64,000 bases of DNA from Ophiocordyceps camponoti-saundersi (nom. inval.) (lineage: Eukaryota; Ascomycota; Sordariomycetes; Hypocreales; Ophiocordycipitaceae), in the NCBI GenBank assembly GCA_003339415.1, contig PDHQ01000006.1:424046-488045 (forward strand), written 5' to 3'. Shown piece by piece: positions 1 through 11,529 of the stretch. Every line of letters begins with the position of its first letter. Position 1 is the first letter of the stretch. Made by a program: the position numbers and the translations under genes. Under the pieces are notes generated by a model. The model saw only the letters and a program-made list of their open reading frames with translations, made no database searches and was not told where the DNA came from.

Positions 1-171
1 TCCGACGTCTTCATTCTGAGAGGCATCGTTCCCAACGATCTCGGGAAGTTGGCGGAAGCCACCCGGTTGAGCGTTGACGCGCGAGATGAAGTCGGCCAAG
101 TTCTTGGGCTCCTTGTTTGCGATAGGGACTGGCTTCAGGGATAGGAATAACGGGGCGTGGTTGAGCGTCAT
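1..171 (-). CDS. Mediator complex subunit 17-like protein, N-terminal part (runs off window)
   Basis: A start codon at 171 on the minus strand opens 57 codons that run off the left edge. The N-terminus carries a KEPKNLADFISRVNAQPGG block, then F-R and an acidic stretch. As I recall the family, this resembles the N-terminus of filamentous-fungal MED17/Srb4 (leucine/proline leader, 'EPK.L..FI.RVNAQ.GGFR'). MED17 is a scaffold of the Mediator head module that links RNA polymerase II to transcription factors in the nucleus. Only about 8% of such a protein would be present, so the call rests on one motif. Its promoter would lie in 172-1129. Confidence 0.55.
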   Translation of the reverse strand, partial: MTLNHAPLFLSLKPVPIANKEPKNLADFISRVNAQPGGFRQLPEIVGNDASQNEDVG

Positions 172-1129
172 TATTGCAGTCGCCTATGAAGAGTGGCGTT
201 TCTTCATTTGTGTGAAGAAAAGGCTGTTGTTGGAGGGTTGATGAACAAACTGACCAACTGTAGGTGTGTTGAGGGCGAGGCTCAAGGATAGACCACCCAG
301 GGACCTAGCCTTGTTTGGGAGAGGGGATGAGGCGTTGTGGTGGTGTACACGTGTGGCTGTTCAGGTGTGTGGCTGCACGTGGTGAGCTTTTTCGGTGAGA
401 GGCTGAGGGTTAGGGCGGAGGAGCCATACCAAGAAGTTGTAGGGGGCTGCGAGGCCTAACGCTATCCCTGCGAGAGGACTAATAAGCCTGCAAACATAGG
501 TAGTATTTAAATCCAGTATATACACTGCGTGTCGCAATGCTGTGCGCGTGACTGCAATAGCGCTAGCAAGACAAGGCTCGCAGTAAAGCGTAGCCTTGCA
601 TGTTCCGGCGTTGACAGTCTTTTGCGCTGCAGGAGTGATGAGCGCTGATTGGCTGAGCTGACTGGGTAGTGGCAGCCTGCAGGTATGCTGTGAGTCAAGT
701 CACGTGCTCCTATTCCTGTCCTTTCTCTCTCCCCTCTCTTTCACACATCTCTCAACTCTGACTCTCAACAAGTCGAACGACACTCGCTCTAAAAGCTACG
801 CAGCCAAAGTCAGAGCCTTTATCACCACGTTTAATCTGCAGAAACCGTAATCAAAATACTGATTCGTGTCGAGATGATGCCTCGATTCGAGAGATATGCC
901 TGTCTTTATATAGACAAGACACAACATGAAAGTGGTTGACAGCCGTAAGGGCAGCTCTCAATCCTCTTATCTGTACCTACCTACCTATGTAATGATCCAA
1001 CAAAGCTCCAACATAGACGGAACGACTCATTCAGCCCATTTTTGACCGACTCAGCCCTTCTCGTGACGGTGTACATCCGACTCCGCCCGTGCTCTTGATA
1101 GTGCAAAACTTCATTCAGAGTCTCCCAAA
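172..1129. other. Intergenic, no gene seen
   Basis: Nearly 1 kb between the MED17-like start and the 3' end of the enterotoxin-A-like frame. It has a C/T-rich stretch near 715-770 and only short reading frames that end quickly and show no recognisable motif. It probably holds the promoter of the leftward MED17-like gene. Confidence 0.5.
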
Positions 1130-2723
1130 TCATCCTCTAGAATTTGCCATAACAAGACTTTTCCCAACGGTTCTTATGAATTGCCAGCTCTCAGCATCAA
1201 TGTCAAAAGTTGTCACAACCTTGGGCTCCTCGGACTTTCCAAATAAACCACCTGGATGTTTGTACCACTCGTTGAGGGCGATAAGTTTATTGTACTCGGC
1301 CCTGAAGCCGGGCCGGGAGCATTCTGCGAGAAGCCTGATATCTGGTTTGTGGCAAGCATCAGCGGTCAGCCTGAACCAAATGACAACTCTGCATCTCATT
1401 TACCTTGAACCTTCCAACCGTCATTCGACCCAAAAAATGGGTTTGGGGTAACGTCCGATAGTCCCTGGTCGATCAGCTCGAGCTTGTCGATACCGCCAAT
1501 CTCGATAATCTCCGAGCTAAATGACGCCTTGATATCAACAGGTATCACGACCTTGAATCCCACCGATGGTTCGTCTCTAATAGCCAAGGTGACCTGTCCG
1601 GCCGGCCCTTTCAAAGTAGCCTTGAGACGGTCAAACGTTCCGGACCAGTCATCGCTTGACAAGGCGAAGTAGAACTTTAAACTTTTGAATCCCTGGCAGC
1701 CTCGTCTGCCGATTTCGTTAGCCAAGGCGTTGCAAGACCTGTTGTCTGGTTTCGGCCCTGACTGATTCCCTCCAAGCGCCTGAATTGCCACTGAGCATTG
1801 ATCGTTGGTTGGGATCCCGGCTGTTAGTGTTTGCCGCAGGTGATGTGTGATTTTGACGGTATCCCAGTCAAAGCTCCACAAGGCAAGAGATACAGGTGAT
1901 GGTTTAGCTGTCACTGTTAGCGGGATGTCTCCAGTGAAGTCAAGTAACGGGTGTTCTAACACTGTCGTCCGCGGAATAATGGGAAATTTCGATCAATCTC
2001 GAGGTCTGAATTCCAATCGAATAGCTGCTGAAGAACCTCCAACTTGCTCTCCTTGATGAAGCCGTTCCTGTCTGAGCTTGTAAGCTCGATCATGAAGAGC
2101 CTGGCTAATTGACGTGAGCTCTCGTTCTTTGATGGCTCATCTGATGATAAAAATCCCTGCCGGCCGTTTAGGCCAAAGTCCTCCCACCTCATATCATAGT
2201 CTTCGTTGAGTTGCCATTGTATCTGTCGAGGATTGCCGAGGTCGGATTGATCCAGCGGAGCATACGCCCGAACTTGAGACCACAGGATACCGCCCACGGC
2301 CAAGTGCGTAAACGATCGAGAGCTGCCCGGTGCTCTTAACATGTTCGGCGAGGCAGCAACCTCGTAGATCCAGTTGCCCGTATAAAAGAGAGGGTTTCGA
2401 AGCGCCTCTGTGAGATCACTGCTAACGGGAATGTATGTCGTGTCACGGGCAGAAACAGAAGTAGCGTTGAACTGCCACGCGCTATCATCCTCTAGTTCAA
2501 CTCCTTGGTTGATGATGGCACCGAGAAGCTTTGCATCTGCCGGCCAAGGCAGAGAGCCGAAGTCTTCGGGTGTTATGAGGACATACACGTACTGGTGAGG
2601 CGTCATGGACTGATGAGGGAACCTGAGCGGCGGCGGCGATGGTGTTGCCGAGGCTGTGGGAGGCCATGCCAACAGACATGTGGCGAGGGAGAGGGCTAGA
2701 AAGGCCTGAAGTCTGTCAATCAT
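1130..2723 (-). pseudogene. Heat-labile enterotoxin A-chain-like protein (ADP-ribosyltransferase fold), interrupted and lacking catalytic residues
   Basis: The start at 2723 is chosen because it opens directly on a signal peptide (hydrophobic core FLALSLATCLLAW, Ala-rich cleavage site). The following region keeps the ART-fold landmarks of the fungal enterotoxin_a family: a YVYVLITPE strand, a TTYIPVS strand and the WIYEVAASPNML and AVGGILWSQV segments. At the places where active members carry the NAD-binding Arg, the S-T-S strand and the catalytic Glu, I see Val/Leu, P-V-S and Thr. The frame then stops at 1956 and resumes one frame over by about 1990, with no good intron between. A C-terminal domain typical of the fungal proteins follows, with a credible 62-nt intron at 1342-1403 (donor GTAAAT, GCTGAC branch) and a stop at 1130. 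The family is known from insect-pathogenic fungi. Here it looks like a decayed or non-enzymatic copy. An unrecognised intron or a sequencing indel near 1956-1990 is the alternative. Confidence 0.62.
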
Positions 2724-4059
2724 GGCTGCCAGACTGTTTGATGCCGTCGGCGAATACACAACGTGAGAGAGATAAGGGGGACATGTGCATTTATACTCAA
2801 TTCCCTTCACCAGATCTCGTTTTCATATGTCAAGGGCAAGTTGGCGGTGAAGAGAGTACAGACAAGGCCCTCAAAGTGAGCCGACCGCTCGGTATTTCTC
2901 AAGATACTTTAAACAACGTTCATTCCTGGTCAAATCACACTCGCCATATAGCTGGGACTAGAATCAGCAGTTCTCTGAGAGCACTTCATTTGACGCTGTA
3001 GACGGTTTCTAGGTTCTACTTTGGCTGCGGCAGAGGTTTCCCCCATTGGAATTGCTAGGCTTACACGGAAAGCCAATTGGCGAATGATGGGCTTGGCAGT
3101 TCAACAAGGGCCGGGCCGCTTTTCCAGGTTAGGAGAAGTTCTTATCTTCACAGCAGCAGTTCACGCGCATCATTCCAACTGCCCTTGGAGGCATCCTTTC
3201 TCTGTCCATTCTTCAACTTAAAATCGGCTGTGAGAACATGGCCTTGTTAAGAGCTCGTGATGGCTGACAGGACGATAATGCTGCCACATCACACCACGTC
3301 TTACGATGGAAAACCCCTAGACGCGAGATTGACTGTACGCCAAGAATGTTGAAGCAAGGGTGACCTGCTGGAAAGGTTGTCTTCACATCAGATGAAGTCG
3401 AATTAAAGCTACATACACGCCGGACAACCAGCCATCAAGCAAAGCGTTGATAATAAAGTGGAACTACTCAAGTCTTGAGCCTATCGGCTTCTCTTCTACC
3501 GTCTATTGCAGAGCTCATGCCTATTACGGTAGCAGATGCTACATGCTAGACAAGGGCTGCAACTGCATCTCGGCCACTTCAAACCAAACTGTTAACTTAG
3601 ACACACGTACGTATACATACGTCTGAGGAGTTGTCGAGAGGTCATCCTTGATAAGTCGCGCAAGCAGAATGAAGCTGAACGTGTCTTTCTTCACCGGGGA
3701 TACAGCTTGTGAAAGAGATTCCACCTTTCAAGGGCGAGAGGGGATGTAAAACAGCAACTGCTTGATCCTATTATTATACATAAGCCTTTTCATTGACCCC
3801 TGCTAAGCCTTGAAAAGTGGATCGTCGTGTGAATGTCTGTGGTTCAGTCTGAAGTTGTCGGTGAGCATTTATAGACGCATAGTAAAGTTTGTATGCAAGT
3901 CTGTAGGTCGGGCAGTTGAGAAAAGAACGAGGCATTTGTCGAGCGAGGAGCTCATTGCAAAACCCCTTTTCGAGGTGCAGCTGTTCCGGCACTTCAGACA
4001 AGAGAAAGCTTCTTTTCCAGGCCCGAAGATCCGGGTATTACATACATGCATTCATACAT

Positions 4060-4100
4060 ACTACGTGTGTGTACATGTATGTATGTATGTATGTATGTTA
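4060..4100. repeat. (TATG)n microsatellite
   Basis: A short run of TATG/CATA tetranucleotides, with five near-perfect TATG units at about 4077-4098 after a looser ACATACATAC part. The same motif recurs near 17233, 25111, 25812 and 35398, so it is a favoured simple repeat of this genome. Confidence 0.85.
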
Positions 4101-4424
4101 TAGGAGCGCGGGTGATCAAACGTGGCGCAGATGATGCGTCTGACGTGGGTCGTCGGGAAGAGAGCTCATCCCCATCTTCCCCTGGGCAAGGCAGACTCGT
4201 CCTTGCAGGACAAACGCCCTATAGGCTTAAACAGTTGCCAAAAAAGCTGGTCAGATGCCTAAGAAAGCCTACTTCCAGAAGCAGGTTTACTTGGAGAAGT
4301 AAAAGATAATCTCAAGAACTATAAACACATATAGACAACCTCTGCTAGATAGCTGTAGACAGCTTCTTCCGCTTAGTAGGCGACATTTCATAATTCTTCC
4401 TTTGCTGCAGATAATCTGGCTGAT

Positions 4425-4495
4425 AGAGGGAGCCGGATCTGTGATAGCTGTGAGAGGGAGCTGGTTCTGTGAGCCGGATGAGAGGGAGCTCGTCC
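4425..4495. repeat. Three degenerate 28-bp tandem copies
   Basis: The core AGAGGGAGC(C/T) begins at 4425, 4453 and 4481, exactly 28 bp apart. It is followed by related GG-A/T-T-CTGTGA text in the first two copies. It lies about 330 bp upstream of the peroxidase start, so it could be promoter material, but nothing shows function. Confidence 0.6.
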
Positions 4496-4818
4496 CTTGA
4501 AGTGACGGGAAGGGAAAATAGGCTACGAGAACGCATACACTATCAGTCTCGGAATCCATGCATGTTCTTTTCTCCTCACATCGTATAGGCCAGTAAGCTA
4601 ACGAGGTCGTGACTGAGAGCTTGGATGGACTCCGGGTGGACATTGGACGTGACGTTATTCGTCTGGTTTCAACTGATACCATGTCTGACTCCTTGAGAGG
4701 TTTACGTCGAAGTCATACTTACATAGTAGACAGCCATCTGATATAACGAGATGTCTACTTACGTATATAGTCATCCCATCTCTTCTCTTCCGTCCAATGT
4801 CCAAGCACAGTCACCGCC

Positions 4819-6049
4819 ATGAAGTTCACAAAATCTCTCACCGCCGTAGTCGCCACAGCTACCGTCTCGTCCGCCTTCTCACCCCTGAAGATGCGGGAGA
4901 TAAGGGACAAGGCCGCAGCCACGGACGGGCAGAGCAGCCCGCAACTCCTAGGCGATTTGCTTACGCTGAGCGAAGAGAAGCTCAGTCCAACCGGCAAAGC
5001 CATCAGGGGGATATTACTCAAGCAAGATGCAGGACACGACACCGGAGGACAGACAGCTGCGGGATCCAACAGTTCCGCCAAGGATGTTTGTGGCGTATGG
5101 AAGCAAATAGCCGACGACATGGCGCAGACAATGGCCGGACCGGACCGTCAATGTAACGACGTAGCCCGTGCCGCCGTCCGTCTCGGCTTTCACGATGCAG
5201 GCGCCTGGTCCATGAGAATGGGTGCGAGCAGCGGCGGCGCCGACGGCTCCATCGTCTTGGCGAAAGAGTGCGAGACGCGATCCGAGAACAACGGGCTACA
5301 GGACGTGTGTAAACGTATGAGGGCCTGGTTCGACAAGTACAAGCAGCACGACATATCGATGGCGGACCTGATCCAGATGGGAGCCAACGTCGGCACCGTC
5401 GTCTGTCCCCTCGGGCCCCGAGTCCGCTCCTTCGTCGGCCGGAAGGATAACCAGCAGCCGGCCCCGGAGAATCTGCTTCCGAGTCCGGATCAGACGGCCG
5501 AGCAACTGATCGCCATGTTTGCCGACAAGACCATCAGCCCTCAGGGGTTGGTCGCCCTGGTTGGCTCCCACTCTGCAGCCCGGCAGCGCTTCGTGGCGAC
5601 GAATCGTACCGGCGATGCTCTCGACTCTACTCCGGGCGTGTGGGATACCAAGTTCTACGATGAGGTTCTCGATACCAAAACGGCCTCCAAAGTCTTCAAA
5701 CTGCAAAGCGACGTTAACCTTAGCAAAGACCCGCAGACTAAAGATCTGTGGAATGCCTACGTTGGTGCTCAAGCACAGCAGACTTTTATCGAGGTGAAGA
5801 TGATACGACATGTTGGCAGTCGAGGATAACAGTATGGGCTGACTTTGCGAGATTCACCAGGACTATGCGAGCGAATATGTCCGCCTGAGTCTCTTAGGCG
5901 TTGGCAACATCAATGAGTTGACCGAGTGCACCGAGGTTCTGCCCCCATTTATCGCCAGCCTGAACAACGCATCGCCGGGGGCTTCTCAGGGTAACCAATC
6001 AAGTCGTCGGCTCGGGGTAGGGCGCCTTGATAGACGACAGTCACGATAG
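4819..6049 (+). CDS. Secreted class II (fungal lignin-type) heme peroxidase
   Basis: Two exons, 4819-5793 and 5861-6049, encode 387 aa. The 67-nt intron (GTGAAG...CACCAG, GGCTGAC branch) restores the C-terminal YVRLSLLGV and LTECTEVLPP motifs of the family. Met1 is followed by a signal peptide (KSLTAVVATATVSSAFS). The distal heme pocket is RLGFHDA (Arg121, His125, Asp126) and the proximal ligand is His251 in LVGSHSAAR. Multiple Cys fit the usual disulfides. Class II peroxidases (CAZy AA2) use H2O2 to oxidise phenolics or Mn2+ outside the cell. I could not identify a Mn site or the surface Trp of lignin peroxidase, so the subtype stays open. A Ser/Arg-rich tail of about 20 residues follows the core and may be a lineage extension. 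Confidence 0.87.
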
Positions 6050-6293
6050 ACTCTGACTCCTTTGCCTCGGCAATGGGTCGTGCTTTTCATATGGCATAAG
6101 AGCCGTGCGTGCCATTCTGTCTGTATAACCCACAAAGGAAGAGGATAGAGCCGTGTCATTCTATATAACCCACAGAGGAAAAGACCAGAACCTGTGTCAT
6201 CCTGAACTTACCCACAAGGAAAAAGAAACAACAAGGTAGCAAATAGAGGCAAACTTCCAGATCAAACCCTCGAACAAAGAACCCCTGCCCCTC

Positions 6294-8013
6294 TCAGACA
6301 AAGGCGTAATCCCTCTCCTCATCTTGTTTGACCCTTCGCGAGTAAAAGAACCAAACGGCAAATATGAAGAGGCTGAGACCGAGCGATAGACCGATGTAGA
6401 TCCATATATGAGAAGATCCCAGCACGTTACCGGCCGCGGCAGCTTTCCAGTCAAAGAAGGGCATCGAGAAGATGGCCTATGCATAATTAGGCCCCATCTT
6501 CAGGACTCGTTCAAGGAGGAACCCTTCTGGTAGGAGAAGCATTACCGCAAACAGGGAAGCCGGTAGAAACAGCATGGTGACTATGGCGATCATCCTCATA
6601 CGGTGACCATCCTTTGCCGCGAGGTCGGCCACCCTGAGATTCGACTGTGAGATTTCTCTCATGCTTTGGGCGTCTCTTCTTCCCAGCATGTTCCATTCCT
6701 GGGGAGAGAGAGTCTGGTGTTAGTTGGAGGAGACGACGACGGTCAAGAGCAAACTTACCAGCTGCGTGGCCAGGTTCAGTCCGTCCATTGTCCTGGAGCA
6801 GTTCCGTATAAACTCGTCGTATTCGTCAATGAGTTCGCGGAGTCTAGTCTCGATCCTGAAGCCGACGTCTCTCAAGCGTAGCTTTTCATCTTCCATGTCT
6901 TCTAGGCGAGCGTCATGCGTGTCTGTCGTTGCCGTTGCCGTCGTCGTTGAAGGAGGCTGGTTGGGCTTGAGAAGATCCCTGTTCAGGACGGTTGTATGCT
7001 CCGCCATCTTGACGACTTGAGCCTTGAAAGAACACAGGTTGTCCCTCAATTCGCGGGCTTCAATCCAGAGATCAAAGGTATCTTGTGTGTTTGGTTCGGG
7101 CGTTTTCGCGCGGCTGTCTTCCAAGTACGTCCCGATGTTCTGCATCCTGTCCAAGAGATCAAGTGTCTTTTTCGTCGCCAATTTCTTAAACCGTTCGCGT
7201 TCCATCTCAGCAAACACGGTTGGCAAAGTCATGGGATGCAAGATGGTGTCGTCGGTGTGACGCAGCTTATTCATGACTTCTTGTGACTGTTCCTCCGTGC
7301 AGCCCAAGAGGACGGCCTTCATCTCGAGGCTGTCTGGGAAATACGTCACAGAAAGGGCCATGTCCCCCCGGCGTGACCCGATGGATCTGCAGTTGTAGAC
7401 TGTTTCCGTTAGGAGGAGAGACAGAGGACAAGGGAATGCTTCACTCACCGATGGATCGTCTGGGCGGATTCTCCGCAGACTTTCCCCAAGTGAAGTACCT
7501 AGGGGTGAAGGAACATCTCGTAGATCGATAGATGACTCTTGTAAAAGAGCGATCGATAGAAAGGAGATGCATGACTTTCTCAAAGGTCCATTTCGAGAGT
7601 GGCAACGTGCGTAGGTTACCAGGACAATGAACTGTGGAGGAATCGCGATCCGTGTCTGTTCGGCCACAGAGCCTGGTAATATCAGTGTTTTCATTCTACC
7701 GGGATGAAGCGGTGGGAGAGAACCAACAAGAGGGTGAGGGAGCTGGATGTTTTTTCAGTAGCTTCGTCGAAAAAGCTCTTCCATTGTTTGTCCGAGAGAA
7801 GTGTTCGTTCCTCCGTCTTGAACGAGCCCTGAATGATGACCAAAGGCTGGGTTAGAATGGACAAAGCCCGGGCACCAGAGAGGACACGGAGCGTTCACGT
7901 ACCTTGTGCTCGGAAACCATGGTGAACAGCTTGTTTTCATGTTTGCCAGGTTCGAACCTGTATATGCTGAGGTTGGGTTCGCAGATCGAAGGTTCGTGTC
8001 GTAGCCACTGCAT
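6294..8013 (-). CDS. CorA-like (Mg2+/Zn2+ transporter fold) fungal membrane protein, multi-exon
   Basis: Read from 8013 down. A first exon (8013-7903) begins M-Q-W-L, a 74-nt intron spans 7829-7902, and the second exon reads GSFKTEERTLL and KQWKSFFDEAT. Junctions between 7480 and 7720 are unresolved. Later introns are clear: 7400-7448, 6699-6758 and 6477-6545. The long exon 7399-6759 has the HPMTLPTVFAEMER block and a coiled region ending LNLATQL. The next gives EWNMLGRRDAQ and then TM1 (IAIVTMLFLPASLFA). The last gives FSMPFFDW, TM2 (IWIYIGLSLGLSLFIFAVWFF) and a basic tail ending at 6294. This is the architecture of the large fungal CorA-like family: a cytosolic helical domain plus two C-terminal TMs. 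The bacterial GMN loop is not present. Substrate is unknown, and the start could lie in an exon further upstream. Confidence 0.72.
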
Positions 8014-8399
8014 CTTGAGTTTTAATGTTGCTGGTATTCGAGGATGGGATTCTGACTTGATTCTTTACCAGCCAAAGGAGGAGCAGAGACGGCTATTTCT
8101 ATGCAAATTCAGTCGAGCTTCACAGGTACGTACAGCGGTTTGACGAACGGAACAGCCCGAGCACTCGGCCCTCTTCACAGCCTCGTTGTTTGTTGTCGAG
8201 GACCAGTCAGTCCTTTGGAGACAAACTCTCCACAGCGTTGAGCACACAACGCTTTCTAGTGTGTGCCGATAGATGCAGAGCAGCCGTCAAGTCTTGACTA
8301 TAAAGACGGGTAATCAAAATCACTCTTCCCTTCTGTCTCATTCAACTCAACATCTCAACTGTCGTCACTTACTTTGAGAATCCTCCTCTATCAAGCACG

Positions 8400-8818
8400 A
8401 TGAAGATCTTCACTTGGATTCAAGAAAAAAGAAAAACAGTCCTCAAGAATCCTCCTCCACCAACCACGATGACGATGAACGAAGCCAGCAAGGAAAAGAC
8501 TTACCACACCCAGTATTTGCCAGTCGACTACGGCACTAGGAAAGCTCTTGCGGACTGTCTCACGGAACTTGTGGGAACGAATTTCAGGATTGAGAGGGTA
8601 AGCGATTGTCTGCCGAAATATGAAGTCGAAACTTAATTCGTCGTCTGTCGGCAGCTTACAGGGAACGGGTGGAAAGTCCATGTTCCTCGTCTTCTGACTC
8701 CGGTACGTCTATTCGAGAATCACTCCTCCATTTTTTCTGACCATTTTCGCTGCAGGACGACATCGGGTTCATTGAATGGCAGCTGAAGCCTGACTTACCT
8801 GCTTCACCGTCATGGTAG
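8400..8818 (+). CDS. Small orphan protein, 102 aa, three exons
   Basis: I do not recognise this protein. Exons 8400-8597, 8655-8702 and 8756-8818 are joined by consensus introns (GTAAGC...GGCAG and GTACGT...TGCAG, the latter with a CTGACC branch). Together they give 102 aa ending in PASPSW. No signal peptide or membrane segment is visible. The C-terminal part (RKALADCLTELVGTNF, then a short W/V/P patch and FIEWQL) resembles the tail of the small protein at 11530. The start codon sits in a duplicated segment: about 36 bp around ATG 8400 recur 69 bp downstream, in frame, around the ATG at 8469, so either Met could be used. The neighbouring genes give no functional clue. Confidence 0.5.
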
Positions 8819-9185
8819 CTATATGGTTAAACTGTATGTATATAGAATCATAACTCGACTTTTCATTCTCGAAAAATGCAAGAGAACGGTATTCTCCTCA
8901 AGTGATTCGAGTTCATCGCGTCTTGTAACGTATGTTGGAATGCCGTGGCATCGACCACCGTCATGTCGTCTTCAACACTCTCTTGCTACAACTCAGATGC
9001 GTGATACGATACTTGTACCCAGCGTCACACATTGTCTAGCTAGGTACATGCAGACGGCTGAGAAAGGCCATGTGAAGTAACAACTCCTTCGCAAATCCTC
9101 AACTGTTGCTTAAGAAAGACATGATCCGATTCAACTATATCTCGACTCTCTATAATACTTGCAGCCATCCATCCGTCCGTCTTCT
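8819..9185. other. Intergenic between convergent genes, nothing seen
   Basis: About 370 bp between the small orphan gene and the 3' end of the kinase gene. It probably holds only 3' untranslated regions. No repeat or RNA gene is visible. Confidence 0.5.
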
Positions 9186-10922
9186 TCACTCTTGGCTTTC
9201 TAGCCGTAGGATTATCGATGTACAGTAGTCGTCGTCCTCTCGACATTGTACTAACCTTCCTCGCAAGTATGCGTTGACCTCTGCGCATGAGGCTCTCTTA
9301 TCAGGCTCAGGATCAAGCATGCATTGCTCAGTGTAGGTGAGAAAGTCTTTCAAAAAGTTATGCTCAGAGCCTGTCTTGCTGCAAAGATGGTTGATCCACT
9401 GACCAAATCAGCCGCTCGTAGGAAAAGAGCACACAGGAAAGAATGACATACGTCGCTGACTGAACTCTTGAGCTTCGTCTGACGGACTTTCTTGTCCGTA
9501 TGAACGATTTCGTAAAAGGTATCAGGCCGGTAATCTGGGGAGTGCTTTGACAAGTGTGTCTTGCATCGCATCTTGCAATACCTCAACACTTCTTCGGGCC
9601 CAAGAATGACCCAGGTCAGGAGTTCTGTAAAGACACAGCCAAGACTCCAGATGTCGTACTTTCGGGAACGCTTATCCTTCTCGAGATCCATCTCCGGTGC
9701 CCGATACATGGTCGCAAAGGGTCCCTCGGCTTCGTGGTTGGATCCGTGCTCGTACTTGTAAAACTCGGTGATGCCCATGTCGGCGATTTTCAATACGCCA
9801 GGACCATGAGGGTTCTCCTCTTCCGGGAAGTGCAGTATATTATCCGGCTTGATGTCCCCATGAATGCCGAAGACGTCGTCTCGACCTAGCCTTGCTTTTT
9901 CGCTCTGATGATGGAGGAAGCCCAAGCCCTGTCTGCCTGTTAGATGGCAGCACTGCTGTGCTATCCACCTTATCAATGCTCTCGTATCCGCCAGTCTGTC
10001 TGTACCTTTCCCCGGAGATGGGAGCAACTCGGATGGATTCTTGCTCAAAACATCCAAAAGAGAGCCGCCATCAGTCCAAGGGAAGAGGAAAAAATAACGC
10101 TGGCCGCATTGAACGGCCGCATATAAGTCGAGAAAATTGACCTTTCCCGAGCAGATGTTGAAGCCCTTCAACTCCTGTTCAAACTTGGACTTGTTGTTCT
10201 TGCGGAGAACTTTGAGAGCAAAAGTCGAACAGTCAGACTGCGAGTAATTTCTTGGTCAGGACAGAGCATGTAGGCGAGAACCGAGACCGTACAAATCCAT
10301 GATGACCGGGATGAATCGTTATTTTGTAGACGGTAGAATAACCGCTAACGACAGACTGGCTTGATTCGCTCCATGGCATGATGGTGTCCCGATGCAATTC
10401 ATGTGCAATCTTCTCACCAGCCTGCTGTGGATGGAAATAGGGAGCTAGCATGGTAAACTGATGGCGGTAAAACGACTGCTTTTCGAACAAGTTCCACCCC
10501 TCCAAACAGAGGACTGGCTGCCCGTTCCGTCCGTGAAATGTGCCTGTTCCCGAAGGCTGATAATCCAGCTCGAATGGAAGGTCATTGTCTGTGATTCCCT
10601 CGTCAATGAATAGTTTCACCTGTTCAGCTCGGCCCATGATGACCAAGATGGCGAACAGTCTTATCATCCTTTGTGAAGTGCAAATCCGATCGACGATTTG
10701 ACTGATCAAGTTAGGCTCCCAACCAAGATGGGCGCTTTCGATTTCTCTGCGAACCGAAGCTGGACCGCAGATATCTTGGAGATTTCCTCTTGGAATATAC
10801 CAAGACTTGCAATCTTCAAGGGGGTCGCAACTCCTGGCTAACACCTTGGCAAGCTGGTTGACAATAGACATGATTGAGCCGGTTTTCAGAAACGTGTATA
10901 CCTCGTGTAGGAATTGAGTCAT
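9186..10922 (-). CDS. Divergent protein kinase with fungal-specific N-terminal domain
   Basis: Three exons, 10922-10293, 10237-9452 and 9398-9186 (introns of 55 and 53 nt, phase 0), give 542 aa. The N-terminal about 200 residues carry WYIPRGNLQDI, AILVIMGRAEQV and FTMLAPYF, the arrangement found ahead of the kinase domain in a large Pezizomycotina family. The kinase domain has a GYSTVYKI nucleotide loop, FALKVL (Lys219), HGDIKPDNIL (Asp338, HGD in place of HRD), ADMG in place of DFG, YRAPE and YDIWSLGCVF. All catalytic polar residues are present, so activity is plausible. Such kinases are often found near heterokaryon-incompatibility loci, but the role here is unknown. The start is uncertain: an upstream exon ending near the CTCAG at 10930 is possible. 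A truncated second copy of the N-terminal domain lies at 13036-13188. Confidence 0.75.
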
Positions 10923-11529
10923 GGGGTTCACTGAGAGGGCGGAAATCAGTCTTAAGTCTTGGATCTGATGTCCATGATGCCAGGTGCTCCGGCCTGAAGC
11001 CCATGTCCAATGTTTGGTTTCTGCGCCTCGCCTGCTTACAAGATTTCTAGCAGCCCGGTAAAGGGTATGTGGACAAAGGCCTGTTCCTTTATCGAGCCGT
11101 TGTCTACTATGCGAGGACACCACACTCGCTCCACGCAAGCAAACCCCCCCCGGTATCTTAAACGGTAAGCCTTTGTTCACGATAACAAAGAAAGCCGAAA
11201 CAAGAACAAATAAAGACAGAAACTAAGCAAGAAATGAAAATTACCCGTGCTTCGCCGTATGTATGTAAGAGGTCTACCCGTTGTCCCCTTAACGCAACAC
11301 TTATCAATCAATAGCTTGCACCGCCTCACTTTCTAAAAAGAGTAAACCTCCTTGATCTATATATGCTATAACATATAAGGATTCTGTCGACCAACACCTC
11401 ACCTGCATGTGTTGCCTAGGTTCAGTCTTCAATCTTGACCGAACACACTTCTATTCACAGGTTATACGTCTTTCGTGTGACTCTTGTGCTATCTCAACCC
11501 GTCAGACAGATTTCCGAGCTCTATAAAAG
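10923..11529. other. Divergent intergenic region, nothing specific seen
   Basis: About 600 bp between the leftward kinase and the rightward small orphan gene. AT content rises near 11340-11390. It probably holds both promoters. One open stretch upstream of the kinase start could be an additional 5' exon but has no recognisable content. Confidence 0.45.

Larger units (their letters stand above)
2724..4818. other. Intergenic, microsatellites and a short tandem repeat, no gene seen
   Basis: About 2.1 kb upstream of both flanking genes. Small reading frames exist but none shows a motif or believable exon structure. It contains a TATG tetranucleotide run near 4070-4100, a three-copy 28-bp repeat at 4425-4495 and scattered C/T tracts. 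It probably carries the promoters of the leftward enterotoxin-like gene and the rightward peroxidase. Confidence 0.5.

Noticed and set aside
7940..7970. GGTTCGAACC word as a tRNA T-loop
   Set aside because: It lies in the first exon of the CorA-like gene, and no D or anticodon arm is at the right distance.
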